NCBI GenBank assembly: GCA_027627225.1 | Contig: JAPFQT010000158.1 | Span: 90,001-154,000, forward strand | Direction of reading: 5' to 3' | DNA from: Congeria kusceri | Taxonomy: Eukaryota > Mollusca > Bivalvia > Myida > Dreissenidae | DNA length: 64,000 nucleotides | Shown here: in pieces, positions 1 through 11,879 of the stretch | Layout: every line of letters begins with the position of its first letter | Numbering within the stretch: the first letter of the stretch is position 1 | Program-made: the position numbers and the translations under genes | Notes under the pieces: model-generated | What the model was told of the DNA's origin: nothing | Database searches by the model: none | The model's input: the letters and a program-made list of their open reading frames with translations, nothing else

Positions 1-930
1 TTGAGCTGCTTGAATGCAGCCTTAATATAAATATATTTAACAAAAATATATTGTGTCTAACTTTAAAAGATTACTTTGTATAATTCATGTTGCCTTATTT
101 GGTTAGGATAAGAATTGAGACAAATGCAATATGTTTAAATAAAAAATAGAACAACTATCGCTAAATTCAAATCAAGTGTCAGCTCTTAGAAATTTCTTAA
201 TTTAATTTTTGAATGTCAATAACAGGTGGATTATTTCTTACCAAACATGAAAACCCAGCATCAATGCATCTTCTTTGATAATCTTCTAGTCCGATCAAAT
301 AGAAAACAACAATGCACAGGTTTTCCAGGGCGTACTGCATGTGTCTGGAAGTCACGTCATGTTTGTTGGTAAAGTTGACAGAAAACGAACAGAAACAGCA
401 CAAAACTGTTGGTCGATTGTTCGTGCCTACAGAAACAAATGCCAATAACAATATAAAGTTATTTAATTGCGGTTTGGAAACAGTTACATGCTGTTGTCCC
501 GAGGTGTCGGAGATCATTTTGGAATTGTTGCGAACAACCAATCATTGTATTGGACCACCTTTAACATCATTATTTCTTTATACAGGTATCGATGTCAAAA
601 ATACATACAAACATAAATGATAATAAATGTAATAATGAAAATAATGTACAAGCCACAAATAGTAGAGTTTAATCTATTTACGGACTTGTTTTGTTAAGAT
701 TATCTAGCGCTACAGCGACGTATTGTCAGAACGTTTGACTAGCCTTTGTGTGCATTATTCCTGCGCATTAAACAGTTTCGTGGAACATGTTTCTAAGCTT
801 CCTCGATTTAAACATGTTTATTTTACGAAACCAGTTGAAAATATACCTTTTTGATTCATAAGACATTTGGACTGCTATGCATATGTATAGCGTAACCCTT
901 TGAATCTACGTTACACATGCTTTGTTTTGT
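1..930. other. AT-rich stretch without recognised gene
   Basis: I see no splice-framed exon, known domain or clear repeat here. Open frames of about 100 codons exist on both strands over 197-620, but they overlap each other antisense, and their translations resemble no family I recognise. Confidence 0.4.
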
Positions 931-962
931 TTTCCATAAAAATATATAGAGGATATTTGTCT

Positions 963-1049
963 GTTTTCGGTGTGATAACGCGTGATATCGCCCTTGGAAA
1001 GGGAGACAATTAATATTTTCACGGGCGCTTGCGTCATCACACCGAAAAC
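963..1049. repeat. Inverted repeat with 14 bp perfect arms
   Basis: GTTTTCGGTGTGAT at 963-976 is matched by its exact reverse complement at 1036-1049. The 59 bp loop contains GTGATATCGCCC and GCGCTTGCGTC. It lies near the start of dispersed repeat copy A and may be a transposon end or a foldback element. Confidence 0.7.
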
Positions 1050-2078
1050 TAACATATTTTTTTATTTAAATGCTATTTGAATATTCTTTACGTTTGATTT
1101 CTTTTTAGGGGATTTTCAACACGATATTCACAATATTACGTCCGCACTATTTTCTCTATAATGCGTAGTAATCGGGATTAGTAATAAACATTCCAGCTCC
1201 GTCTTGGATTACGATCAAATGTGCCGTGGATTAGATCTAGTTAAGCAACTTAAATCTCATATATTTTTGACTCAAGGCATTATCATGGCAGCGTGTGTAC
1301 AGTACGAAAGTCAACGCTACACAGTATATTCATAGCCAACGCAGAATCCGTGTTTCTAAATGTATTTAAGTTTAAATACAATAGGATACACGTAGTCGTT
1401 GAATAATGGTAATCTTTTTAATCAAAAAGTTAACCCACACTGCTAGCTTTAAATCTATTTATGATAGAAGTACATATTGAAAGTGAAAGTGCGTTCAGTT
1501 GTCCGAAATTTAGTTTTCTAAAAATAGCGTGTGTATATGTGTTATTATGTATTAACACAGTCACGACATTCAAACGCACATGTGTTTCCGCAAGCAATTT
1601 AAGCTGATTAAACTCGTAGATGCGCTGAAATTGAATACTTCTACGTATAAAGTGTTTTCTATATTAATTATTCGGACTTCACTACACAATTGGATTAAAA
1701 GTCGGTCAAGAATTTGAAGAAAACAGATGGCGGAGAATTAAACGCTGAACACAGTTTCACTACTTACAAGAACACACATTGGATACTTAAATACTTAAGA
1801 GTGGTTACTGGATATAAAAACTTAATACACACAAAACAATATAATTATGGGCTTAATGAACACAAGTTATTACTTAAGGGTACACTGGATTTTTGTTATA
1901 TTTTGGAACTGGAGAACGGGCAAAACAAAAATTATGTAAACAAAGGGAGACTACTGTTCGTTACAACAGTAATCAAGAAGTGCAAGTGTAATAGATCTAT
2001 GCTGGGATAAATAAAGTGCAAAGGAGAAAATAAATACTTTGAATGCTAAAATTAAATTTGGACCAAGATGACGAGCTC

Positions 2079-2117
2079 CAATGCCTTGTGGGTAAAACTT
2101 GTACCCGCAAGGCATTG
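2079..2117. repeat. Hairpin conserved in dispersed repeat
   Basis: CAATGCCTTGTGGGTA is followed, after a 7 bp loop, by TACCCGCAAGGCATTG. This is a 16 bp stem with a single mismatched (or G-T) pair. The same hairpin occurs in the inverted copy B at about 40364-40401. Confidence 0.65.
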
Positions 2118-2445
2118 TCTGTTCTGGTCTCTTTGGCTCAATACGACTGAGGAAAATCAAAGACAAAATAAGAGGAAAGACACTTCAATATATCAGAGAG
2201 GTATTCTTAACAGTTGGTGTTATTAATCGTCACTACTGTTCTTTTTTGGTAATTCTGTATGATAAATGGTGGCAACACCTACAATTAAATATTGTTCAAA
2301 TCAAATAAAATTTTAAAAAGTAGTGGGTCACTGTGAGTGATATAGGGATATATATCCCTGATATTTTTCTATATTTCACTACTTTGCATTAAATAAATAA
2401 TCATATCTTATCAAGTAAAGTAAAGCTATCAAGTTACCCACGGTA

Positions 2446-2676
2446 CTAACCTAAGGTAAAGAACAGGCCGTGGTCCCTACAATGATACACATCGTCGACG
2501 TGTGTCTCCAGCCACGCACGGAGTTGAATCTCGTCTGCTGTAAAAGCTCTGGCTTGAGCTTGGTCTGCCAACCACGCATGGGTTATCGCCTCCCGCTTTT
2601 GAGACGCCGTCGTCATGTATGGTCGTAATGCCATGGTATGTGCGAGGTATTCATAGCATAACGCAGTGCGGCTCAC
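2446..2676 (-). CDS. Orphan GC-rich coding-like segment, function unknown
   Basis: This minus-strand open frame is about 76 codons. Its base composition is clearly richer in G and C than the surrounding AT-rich DNA. The translation has a mixed, protein-like composition (Ala, Arg, His and Trp residues, with an AWLETHVDDVYH stretch). It begins at a GTG rather than an ATG. Near the 3' end the sequence TTAG/GTTAGT could be a splice donor, so an internal exon is possible. I do not recognise the family. It could be an exon of a cellular gene, a transposon-encoded fragment or transferred DNA. Confidence 0.3.
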   Translation of the reverse strand: MSRTALCYEYLAHTMALRPYMTTASQKREAITHAWLADQAQARAFTADEIQLRAWLETHVDDVYHCRDHGLFFTLG

Positions 2677-2699
2677 AACGCAAATGAGGTAGGTTGGTT

Positions 2700-4690
2700 A
2701 TTCGGTACTGTTTCATGTTTAATCCTGAAGACCCTATTTACATATATGCACGGTCGACGTATTTGTCTGTAAATAAAACATGTATGCTTGAAACAAGCCC
2801 GCTATGAATTATTTCAAAATCTCACAAAAGCGCAATAATTATATAGTGTGCGTTTAACAACACATAATCGAGCGAGTAATATTACGGAAATGTACATTTA
2901 CCAATTGAAACATGTTAATTTGCAACACTTTCGTCAGTACGATCGACAGTTAAATATTTACTTGAACAAGTACACGAGTGTAAATTTGTATGATATTTGG
3001 TTTATTTATCGAACTAACGTCAACAATCCTCTATACATTTGCACACATGTAACATGCTGATTATTCCAGTCTTATTCCCAATACATCTGTTACTGACCAT
3101 GGATTCGTAACATTGCGTGTTTTAAATACGTTCTATCTTTGATTAATGTCATTGTAAACACTTAATTTGAAATCAATTAGACGACACTTTGTTGAAACTA
3201 TATTATGATCCGAAAGAATCAAACGCTTGTTATGCACAATTCGTTTTAATTTGTAGTGACCCGGTACATGAAGTTTTTATACTTTATATACCTAGTATTT
3301 CCGCCAGAACTTAAAGATATTTCACGTCGAACATGTTAACGGCACATACACCAAACAGGGCTTTAGAATGGTACGCAATATACAAAGAGGTGAATGTATA
3401 CAATTAAATGGATAAATGGAATGTATAATTAAATGGAACACTATGCTTTTTATAACTGAGCAGTATATGATTTAACATGGCAAAATAGTGAAATAAACAA
3501 AACAACACGAGTGTAATTTTTTTTCAGAAATTTAATACAGTTATAATTATAAATTCACTTTTTCGAGACAAACAGTCATACAGACTGCAGCATTTAAGAC
3601 TGCTTTAAACGTTGGGCTGTACTTTACAACACTATCCCAATAAGCATGACAATTAAACTAAACATAGTAAATAATTTCATATACATTCAATATTTTACTA
3701 ATGTTATTTTTTAAACCAAGATGTTTACTAAATATAAAACTGGATGTCCAATTTTAGCTTTTGGTGACAATTTATTTCAGTTATTGTTTGGGTCGACGTG
3801 CTTTTATTTGCAGAATTACAAATATCTATCTACAGAGATAGAAATCATCGCCCGCCAGACACATTAAAATTACATGTCACCGAAAGCGAAACATTAAATG
3901 TAAACAATTACATCTTCATCCATCAAGCGTCTGATGACATAATTCAGACACAATTATTTGACTCAAAGTTTGAAAATCGTTACTATCCTAATGAATCAAT
4001 GAATATGTTTATAAAAATTGAGCTACACAGAAAATGCTAAAATGCTAAAACTCCAAAGGTCACGCAACATGCACACAGTTTTTAAACGACAACGCTACCG
4101 ACTGTACCAAACATACAATAATACGTTAAACTAATTATATGAATTATAATAATGTAATAAGTTGTAACTTACAATAAGAATAGATGTATTGTATTAACAC
4201 CTTAATATAAAAGACAAATTAACTCCGATGAACGTACTAGTAATGGTATTTACTTCATCAGTAATGTGAAAATATCGTCTACAAGTTATATAACACAGAT
4301 GCTCCTGTGTTGCAGTCAACGCGCTGCTAATTAACATAAAAAAGAACAATCATCCCGCAATATGTTCGACAGGAACCCGTATACGAAAATGACTATCAAT
4401 GACCCTGTTTAACACATATGCATGATAGTAATAACGCGGTGAATGCAATAGACACACGTGTGTCGTTTAAGCAACAACCAAAGAACCACTGAATATAGTT
4501 AAGCAACTAGTATACATTTGTTTTTTTGACGTTTGATAAAACTATATTTTATCAAGGAAGGGGAGAATGTTCTGAATAGAAAATTGTTTACCACTTTCGT
4601 TTTCGATAATTATGTTAGTTGTGTGTAACCGATTAGAGAATCTTGCTTCCGGTTAAAAATTAAATAAAGAAAGTTGAAATTGTTTTGAAG
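2700..4690. other. AT-rich spacer without recognised gene
   Basis: Open frames at 2848-3060 and 3798-4040 are AT-driven, with no domain and no splice context. No repeat was recognised. Confidence 0.4.
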
Positions 4691-5039
4691 TTTATAGTCT
4701 ATAGCACAGGGAAGAAAATACTCACTTACCTTTTATATTAGAAGTAACGCGTTCGATTTATTTGTAAACAAACAGACTTAATGAAAAATAGATATAACAC
4801 TTAAGACGTCATACATGTATTACTTCACATTACCAAAGAGATATACAAAATAATACCTGTTTAGCAACAGATGTATAACATGTCGAAAAGAACACAAATG
4901 TAACAGTTGAACAGCAATGAACAGTTTTTTTGTAAGCAGCAATACTTCAACATAAGCAACACCTATAACGACAATATAATTTAAATAACGATATGATTAA
5001 CGCAATGGTTTTGTATGGATCGTAACCAGGCTTCATCTT

Positions 5040-5487
5040 TCACGAAATGCTGCCAAGTGAAGAAATACTACCTCGGACGGCATACGCTAACAACTGTAGT
5101 GGATTTCGGAGGGCGTCTCGAATCTTTGCAATAACCTGCTTCGATACGGCATACCCAGTTTTGCATTTACTTGCAAAATGTTCACAATTGTTGGTCAGTA
5201 GATCATACGGCCCCCATTCTGTAGGGTTGGTAACTAACTCCTCGGCATTTTTTGCAGCTGCTTCCGGAGGGAGGCAATGTCCGGATGGATAATTTATTCG
5301 GATTAAACGCCTTTTACCATAATTTGTGAACTGTATAATGTCTACAATTCTTGGTTTGGCGTCCTGTTTGTTCGCACCTCCAAAATCGGCGACTCCTTTT
5401 TCATGGCCAAGGAATATACCATGATGATAGTATTCGACACCGCTTTTATCGCCGGAAACTGCAAGGTGATCACCTCTCCTCAACACC
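5040..5487 (-). CDS. LRAT-like copy 1, exon 2
   Basis: This terminal exon encodes the whole LRAT core. The acceptor is TTTGCTTCAG, just upstream on the minus strand, so the GTG codon at 5486 is an internal Val and not a start. The reading frame is open to the stop at 5040-5042. Confidence 0.85.
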
Positions 5488-6781
5488 CTGAAGCAAACAC
5501 AAATAGAAGCTTTAATAATGATGAAAAATCTAGAAATCTACTTGCAAGGAAAACGATAATGTTACCCTGGATTGTCTATACTGGAAACATGTCACTTCAA
5601 TGACACGATCTTAATATTTAATGAAAAGTACATGACTGTTTCTTTTTCTGTAATTCAGAATATAAATGTAGAGACACTTGTTCCACCAGCGGAACAGTTT
5701 CAGTTTGGTTTCCTGTAAAACACAATATAAATGTTTAAATGCTTGTTCCGCCAGCGGAACACTTTAGTCTCGTTTTCTTTAAAACACAATATAAATGTTT
5801 GTTCCGCCGGCCGAACAATTTTGTTTAAGGTTTCTGTTGTACTGAATATAACTAAGAGACTGTTTTTACCGCCAGCGGAACAATTTCGTGGTTTTATCTT
5901 CTGTAATTTAGAAAATAAAAGTTGGGATGTTTGTACCGCCAGCGGAACAAATTTTGTTTTTGTTTTTGTTTGAAGTTAGAATATAAAGCTACTTGTACCG
6001 CCAGCGGAACACTTTTATTTTTTTGTTTATTTGAATAATAATGTTTGGATGCTTGTACCGCCGGCGGAAATATTTTTATAAGGTTTTCTGTTATTCTGAA
6101 TATAAATGTCATGATGTTTGTACCGCCAGTGAAACACTTCGGTTCCTTGTAATTAGGAATAAAATAATTAGTGGGGCAACATTAAATTTGGTTTCTCGTA
6201 ATTAAAACAGTATATTTTTGTACCGCCAGCGGAATATTTACTGCAAATTCATGTAAATTTATAATAAAAAAAACATTTTTTTTTTCCACCGGCGAAACAT
6301 TTTTAATGCATTTTAGTAATTTATTGAAGAACATCAGGTCTATTTTTCGTAAATTTCCTGGCAAACGGCCCTTCTAATAAGGATTTAGTGGAAAATCCCT
6401 TTTTTAAAATAAATGAGTTATGTGTGTAAGAATGACATTCAGACACTATTGTCGTTTCCGTTGATGTTTTCAGAATGTAGGCTAACATCTCATGTAATTG
6501 TTTGATGTTGGAAAATTTAAGTCTCTTGTAAGTTATATACAATATTGCATTTCTCCACTTGCCCTTATGTTGCATTTCAAAACGATTTTCGAATAATATA
6601 TATTAAACGAATGAATTGTATAAAAACCGCAATAACTAAACATTATGTTTCACTTTATTTTACAATTATTAATTTATTTTATTTATTACCTGTGTATTCA
6701 CAGAACAAAATATGTTTATATTTACCTGTACTCAGTGATTTCCTCTCCTTCAGTTGAAAAGTCGTCAAACTCTGCCGCCAT
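5040..6781 (-). CDS. LRAT-domain (H-rev107/PLAAT-like) protein, intact copy 1
   Basis: Two exons: exon 1 at 6781-6726 and exon 2 at 5487-5040, with stop. The splice is TACAG/GTAAAT to TTGCTTCAG/GGTG, and AG plus G rebuild an Arg codon. The product is 167 residues. Residues 1-19 form an acidic leader (FDDFSTEGEEITEYR), and the domain starts at VLRRGDHLAV (20-29). HHGIFLG (40-46) carries the putative catalytic His. NNCEHF (118-123) carries the putative nucleophile Cys120. LRAT/NlpC-P60 superfamily members are thiol acyltransferases or phospholipases acting on lipids; the substrate here is unknown. No obvious C-terminal membrane anchor is seen, unlike mammalian PLAATs, because the tail ends in a short Ser/Leu-rich segment. 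ATG is chosen because the leader is conserved in the other copies. Four related, broken copies lie upstream on the same strand. Confidence 0.85.
5680..6299. repeat. Intronic minisatellite with palindromic GTTCCGCC-GGCGGAAC core
   Basis: Ten cores of the form G(T)TCCGCCAGCGGAACA or GTACCGCCAGCGGAACA start at 5680, 5745, 5801, about 5867, 5933, 5995, 6055, 6120, 6220 and about 6285. Spacing is mostly 56-66 bp, with one gap of 100 bp. The cores are near-palindromic and GC-rich, separated by AT-rich spacers that often contain GAATATAAATGT. The array lies wholly in the intron of LRAT-like copy 1 and is missing from the equivalent intron of copy 3. Confidence 0.85.
6726..6781 (-). CDS. LRAT-like copy 1, exon 1 (start codon)
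   Basis: 56 bp from ATG to the donor CAG/GTAAATA. It encodes 18 codons plus two bases. Exons of the same design lie at 11817-11875, 14524-14582 and 22683-22741, which supports this short exon as real. Confidence 0.8.
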
Positions 6782-7199
6782 GTTGATATAAACAAAATTA
6801 CGGTGTTAATCACCAATATGTATATATGCCCATTAGCTATCTTATAACAGTATCAACCAAAACGTTTATTTCCAATAACAATTTGGATGTTTTAAGACAT
6901 AAATGCATCGAGAAATTAGATTACACTGGCTTCGTTTTTGTATTGTGCAATAACCTGTAACACAATACGTAGGTCTATTTATACGTATTTTACCCAAGGA
7001 CATATTTTCCAATAAATGTTCTTTATTTTATTGATTATCGAATTACTGACTCTGTGCAATATGGTGCACGATCGTATGCAGTTTTCTTGTATAAATAATT
7101 GGTATATATGGTTCAACCATTTATTTCATTCCATGCTACAGTGATGAAAGAGAGGAAATACCATATCGCGTTAAATGCCATCGATGCACATATACATGC

Positions 7200-9760
7200 A
7201 TTATTAAAAAAAACCAAGAGGCAGTCTTTGTATATTTTACGAATAAACATTGCTTAAATGGCTTTTGTGTATGTTTGTATTCAAATAAAAGGAATCAGGT
7301 CAGCCTTCTAAACTAAAATTCAATGTATAAAAGTGAGTTGTCATTTGCTAAATCAAGGTTGTGAACAGGAAAGAGACAGAAAGTTATGATACATTTATAA
7401 TCTAATAATCACGTTAAACGTCTAAGATATTCTGTTAACATACAAGGGAACACGAATATTTTAAATATCAAAACAAAAACAATACGAAGATAATAATTGT
7501 ATCATTTTACTCCAACACACGTTACTTTTTGCGTCTACGGAGTATCTGCTATTATTTTCCGACCCAAAACAACAACAAACTACATCAGATCTTAGCATTA
7601 AAAATGTGACACGTTGCGTATGACATGAATACATACATAAATCTGAAATTGTTTTAATAGCTATGTGACCACATTTAGCGCACTTCTTATGGACAATGTG
7701 GATAGATTTTGATTACACGTCTCGTTTATAATTGAGGAAAATTTCTCAACAAAGTCAAAAACGTTGAGAAAACCTTTATATACCAATATACTATGCACAG
7801 AGTTTAAAATTCGTTTGGAAAATATTTTCCGGGATTTCGATAAACAAATATAGGTGGGATTTCATTGATGGGAAACCACGACTGCTTAATGGTTTAGATC
7901 AGTCTTAAAAATAGATGAATGCATACAAACCTATTTGATAGCTACAAAGGCTCCCTGCACAGCTTTGCAAAGCTTAAAAGCGTAGTTTGTGATTTAACGC
8001 GCCAAATTTTGTAACATTGAAATAAACTAGTGGCTATGTATTTTTCGAAGCATGCACGGAGGGGTTTCTGGTTAGCGCGTTGTGATGTTTGTTGTTGTTG
8101 CTGGTTCTGTGTTCTGTTGGTTATGTTTTGTCACTTCTTTCGTATATTGATTACGAATTATGAAGTATAACACGAATATTTACACACTCGTCTTTAGAAC
8201 GCATGCGATTAACGCTATTAGACTACAGACAATAAATACTACGAGCAATTAAGAACATCGTTCAAGTTTTCTTAATAAAACGCGTGTTCTTGCTGAATAA
8301 GCATTATACATCCTTTATGTATGTACTTAAATAGGAATATCATGTTAACCTAGCTATTGAATTTAATTTAGAATCAAACGCACTAACCTTCATACCACCG
8401 ATCACGCCAAATAATCATGACAGCTAAGTAAATCCGGGTTTATATAGACTAGTCAGCGTGGGATTCCAACAGTCAAGAAGGTCAAGTTCGGCGGGTCACA
8501 AACTGCTGACTAAGTATGACAAATCTTTAAAAACAATTCTATAAAAAAATACCAATATTGACGCGTTCACTCGGTATGTACAAACAAACACAGGTGTTTC
8601 AATTTAAAGGTAACAATACATGTATGTAAATAAGTTTAGCAGGAACTACTGTTGCGTTATTGTCATATGTGAACAATGCTTAATTAATTGTAATTACGTA
8701 GATACAGATCTAGCGACATCCGAAAACAATCACGAAACCTGTGCAATACGCAGAATACTATTAATGGCAGCTTACATGAATGCACTAATATATGCATATA
8801 AAATAAATATGTTTGCGTACCTTCGCATACATTATATACAAAACACAATTAACAAGCCGTATAATACAGTCTCTTGTGATAATTCGTTATAAAATTGCAT
8901 TAAATATGTAATCATATTTAAACAATTCAAATTTGTCTCAAAACACATTGTTCAGTACTAACTGTGTAAATGATATCATTGCAAAGTTGTAAGTATACAT
9001 TCAATTACAGTATTATATTCCTATTGAAATCTTATGACAAACTCAGAAGAACAGAGAAGCATGCCGGTTGGGCAAAATATAACAGCCTGTTACATTACGT
9101 CGGATTAAAATGTATTATAGCATTGAAATGAGTGCAAAAGCAGTACGCAGAACATAGACGCATTTGCACAGAAAATAGAACAGTATAGTTACTAACCTGA
9201 CGGTTAAATCGGTTACTAGAGCATACTGCACTAGTGATCGAAAAACAGAATCCCCCCAAGTTTAAATTGGGATCACAAGTCATTAGTTGTGGGTTTCCCA
9301 AGCAAATCGCGCTTTTTTTATAAATTAGTTTCCTAATGAAGCAACACGTGCTTATGAAGAAAATTTACTTTATTTCCATCAAAACTTGTATGTCAATCGT
9401 GCACTTGAAATCCTTAAATTAAATTTAATAACATAAAGTAATATAGGTATAATTATGTACGAATTAATTGATTACTGGTTATGGCAACAATGAAACGATT
9501 TTAATGTTAAATTTCTTATTTTATTCCAACTAGACAACATAGATCCATTTTAAATAAACTTTACTCAGTATAAGTAATATGTAGTTATTATTATTGTTAA
9601 ATCAAATATACCCCATACTAACATGTATACTTTAATACGATCTTGAGTTTAAAGGCATCTACCGAGATACAATTACCATTAGATAATTCTCGGTATAATG
9701 GAAATGCCCAAACACTAATTCTTCGCAATGGTTTCTTAGTTCTTTAAAATTGAGTATTAA
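7200..9760. other. AT-rich spacer without recognised gene
   Basis: Nothing recognisable beyond a short TTG microsatellite near 8088. The open frame at 8620-8892 has no known domain. Confidence 0.4.
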
Positions 9761-9764
9761 CACA

Positions 9765-9847
9765 TTATTATCATTATCATTATTATTTTTATTATTATTA
9801 TTATTACTATTATTATTATAATTTTTTTTTTTTTTTTTTTTTTTTTT
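9765..9847. repeat. ATT trinucleotide repeat and poly-T tract
   Basis: An imperfect ATT/ATC microsatellite is followed by a run of about 25 T. The Lys/Asn-rich minus-strand frame across it is a by-product of the simple repeat. Confidence 0.9.
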
Positions 9848-9931
9848 AATTATTATATCACAAAAGAATAGTGCGTGAAAAAATAAATAAGAAAACAAAC
9901 ATATATACAATGCCTAAACATATTTTGATCC

Positions 9932-10008
9932 ACGGTTCCAGCAGGATTCGAATCACGACTACGAAATCGCGCACTTCAGTGAAAACTTTCCTACGCTACA
10001 CTACAGTT
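9932..10008 (-). repeat. tRNA-like SINE remnant
   Basis: On the minus strand, TAGCGTAGGAAAGTTTT resembles a degraded A box and GATTCGAATCCTGC is a good B box, about 40 bp apart. No intact cloverleaf can be drawn, so I read it as the head of a decayed SINE rather than a tRNA gene. Confidence 0.4.
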
Positions 10009-10599
10009 ATCAATAGTGCGCATGCGCATAGCTGTACTTAATGGACATTTCATTCACATCAATTTTACTACTACTACTATTTCTCCCGCGCCCGCGAAGA
10101 GTGTCACGGTGACCACTTGCTATAATTATATATATAACATATGTTTGTTTGTTTATAAAAACGAGACCTATGTAATAAGCAATGATTAATGAATACTTCT
10201 TAAAATATATTTTTGAAAATGTTACAACGTACGCCCATTCGATACGCCCCTTTAACAAAAACACACAACGTTTCTACATTAAAACGTATGGGATTGAGTC
10301 CATAATCTCTAAGCTCTTTATGTATACATTTACAATACTAACTATGTGCTAAGAAAGATATATTGCCAGACATGGAAAAAATTGGAAGAACACATGTGTG
10401 CATAATATTTTAGTTAACAGGGGACAATTGTTTAAATGAACATGCAAAATACAATTAAATTCTGACACTGTATATCAATTTCGGTATGTATCATGGTATA
10501 TTTGCGAATTGTCAATAGCGTACATGTAAACAATATTTCACAGCACTGAGTATAAATCGTTCGTTAAAAATTAATACTATACTAATATTCATCGTAGTA

Positions 10600-11190
10600 T
10601 GTGTTGGATTTCTTTTAATGTTAGACACCAATCTCTGGGCTCTCTTGAAAAAAATACCTTGCAATAATGAAGAATCCATTAAAGAATTTCTTGTTGGATA
10701 TCAGAACCATCAACAAAATTGAATGATTTGCTTTTTGGCTAGTACAAACCTTCCCAGCAAAGATCATGCACACCTGTTCACAACTTTTGCGTAATGTCGC
10801 TACTTACCAAACAAATCAACATACAAACAAAGCATTTCATACAATGCATAACCTCCTTGGCGGAGGTAATTAGTATACATGTCAAACAATCCGTTTTTAC
10901 CAAACAAATACATTGTCTACTATTGTTTACTATTACACATCACAGCTTATGGCCCATGGCTTAGCTTATGACAAATGGTTCACCATTTGGATGCTTATGT
11001 ATCGATTGGGTCAGTGTTCTGTTTTGAAAACTGACATTCGTCCACTGAAATATGCCAACATCTCTGGTCAATGTTGAACGGTGCTGACACATCATGTCGA
11101 ATCAAATCGGCTTCAAGAGCAATACTGATGCAGCTGAGGTGTCAAAATCTCTTCTGTCATGACACGCTACCAAGAGAAGATACGCACGTG
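10600..11190. other. Downstream flank of LRAT-like copy 2
   Basis: No gene is seen. The stretch around 10770-10860 and 11090-11190 is homologous to 19330-19430 and 19620-19700, which lie downstream of copy 4. Examples are GCGTAA-GTCGCTACTTA and GACACGCTACCAAGAGAAGA. This shows that copies 2 and 4 derive from one duplicated unit. Confidence 0.55.
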
Positions 11191-11191
11191 G

Positions 11192-11875
11192 TTAAGGCAC
11201 AACGGTTAACCCAGTTTTGCATTTGGTTGCAAAATGTTCACAATTGTTAGTCAGTAGATCGTACGCACCCCATTTTGTTGGATTGGCAACTAACTCCTCG
11301 GCATTAACAGCCGCCGCTTCTGGTGACAGGCAATGTCCGGATATATAATTGATTCGGATTAGACGTCGCTTTCCGTTATTGTTAAATTGCATAATATCGA
11401 CGATTCTCGGTTTGGCAGTTTGTTTGTACCCCAAAAATCAGCAACTCCTTTTTCATGGCCTAGAAATATGCAGTGATGGTAGTACTCGACGCCTTTGCGA
11501 TCGCCGGATACTGCTAGATGATCACCCCTTCTCAAATCTCTGAATAAATAATATTTATGTGCAATGATTGACCAATTGATACATTATTATATATTATATT
11601 ATACTTCAATATATAATTAATGAAGTCATTAACTCGTTAGTATACAAACACACTGGTAAATATCAAATTACACAAACTATCTATCGGTTTAAAACTTAAC
11701 ATTTATTATAGTTATGCGCTTATTTGTATATTTAACACCCAGGTACATGAATACACAAACAGGCCAATACACATCTTGCATAGAACAAAACGAATTAAAA
11801 TCATGTTTAAATTTACCTGTACTGTGTTATTTCTTCTCCTTCGGTTGAAATGTCCTTGAATTGTGCCTCGGCCAT
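11192..11875 (-). pseudogene. LRAT-like copy 2, frameshifted
   Basis: Exon 1 (11875-11817) is intact, with an ATG, an acidic leader containing STEGEEITQYR and a GT donor. Exon 2 begins near 11539 after TTATTCAG and reads RDLRRGDHLAV and YYHHCIFLGHEKGVADF. After GVADF the frame breaks near 11430, where about 4 bp are missing relative to copy 1. It resumes in another frame as KPRIVDIMQF through NNCEHFATKCKTG, then stops early, about 28 residues short of the copy 1 end. The Gly after the double His of copy 1 is Cys here. Both active-site motifs are still readable, so the loss is fairly recent or the gene was restructured. Confidence 0.75.
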
Positions 11876-11879
11876 TTTG

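Larger units (their letters stand above)
935..2390 (+). repeat. Dispersed repeat, copy A
   Basis: This block is collinear with the reverse complement of 40090-42540. Shared landmarks include a GATAACGCG/GGCGCTTGCG segment near 975-1035, CATTATCATGGCAGCGTG near 1280, GAAAGTGAAAGTGCGTTCAG near 1480, CAAAGGGAGACTACTGTTC near 1940 and ATGCCTTGTGGGTA near 2081. Copy A lacks about 1 kb that is present in copy B (about 41.4-42.4 kb). It contains two hairpins (963-1049 and 2079-2117). No coding capacity is visible, so it is probably a non-autonomous transposon. The class cannot be assigned from what I see. Confidence 0.7.
4690..7200. repeat. Segmental duplication unit shared with 13310-14950
   Basis: The downstream flank, both exons, the intron ends and the upstream flank of LRAT-like copy 1 all have a close counterpart around copy 3. 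Examples are ACAGGGAAGAAAAT near 4707 and 13316, AACGCAATGGTTTTGTATGG near 4998 and 13605, and AACGTTTATTTCCAATAACA upstream of both first exons. The homologous block is longer here mainly because of the intronic minisatellite. Confidence 0.7.

Noticed and set aside
9659..9910. Asn/Lys-rich protein on the minus strand
   Set aside because: It is produced by the ATT microsatellite and the poly-T run.
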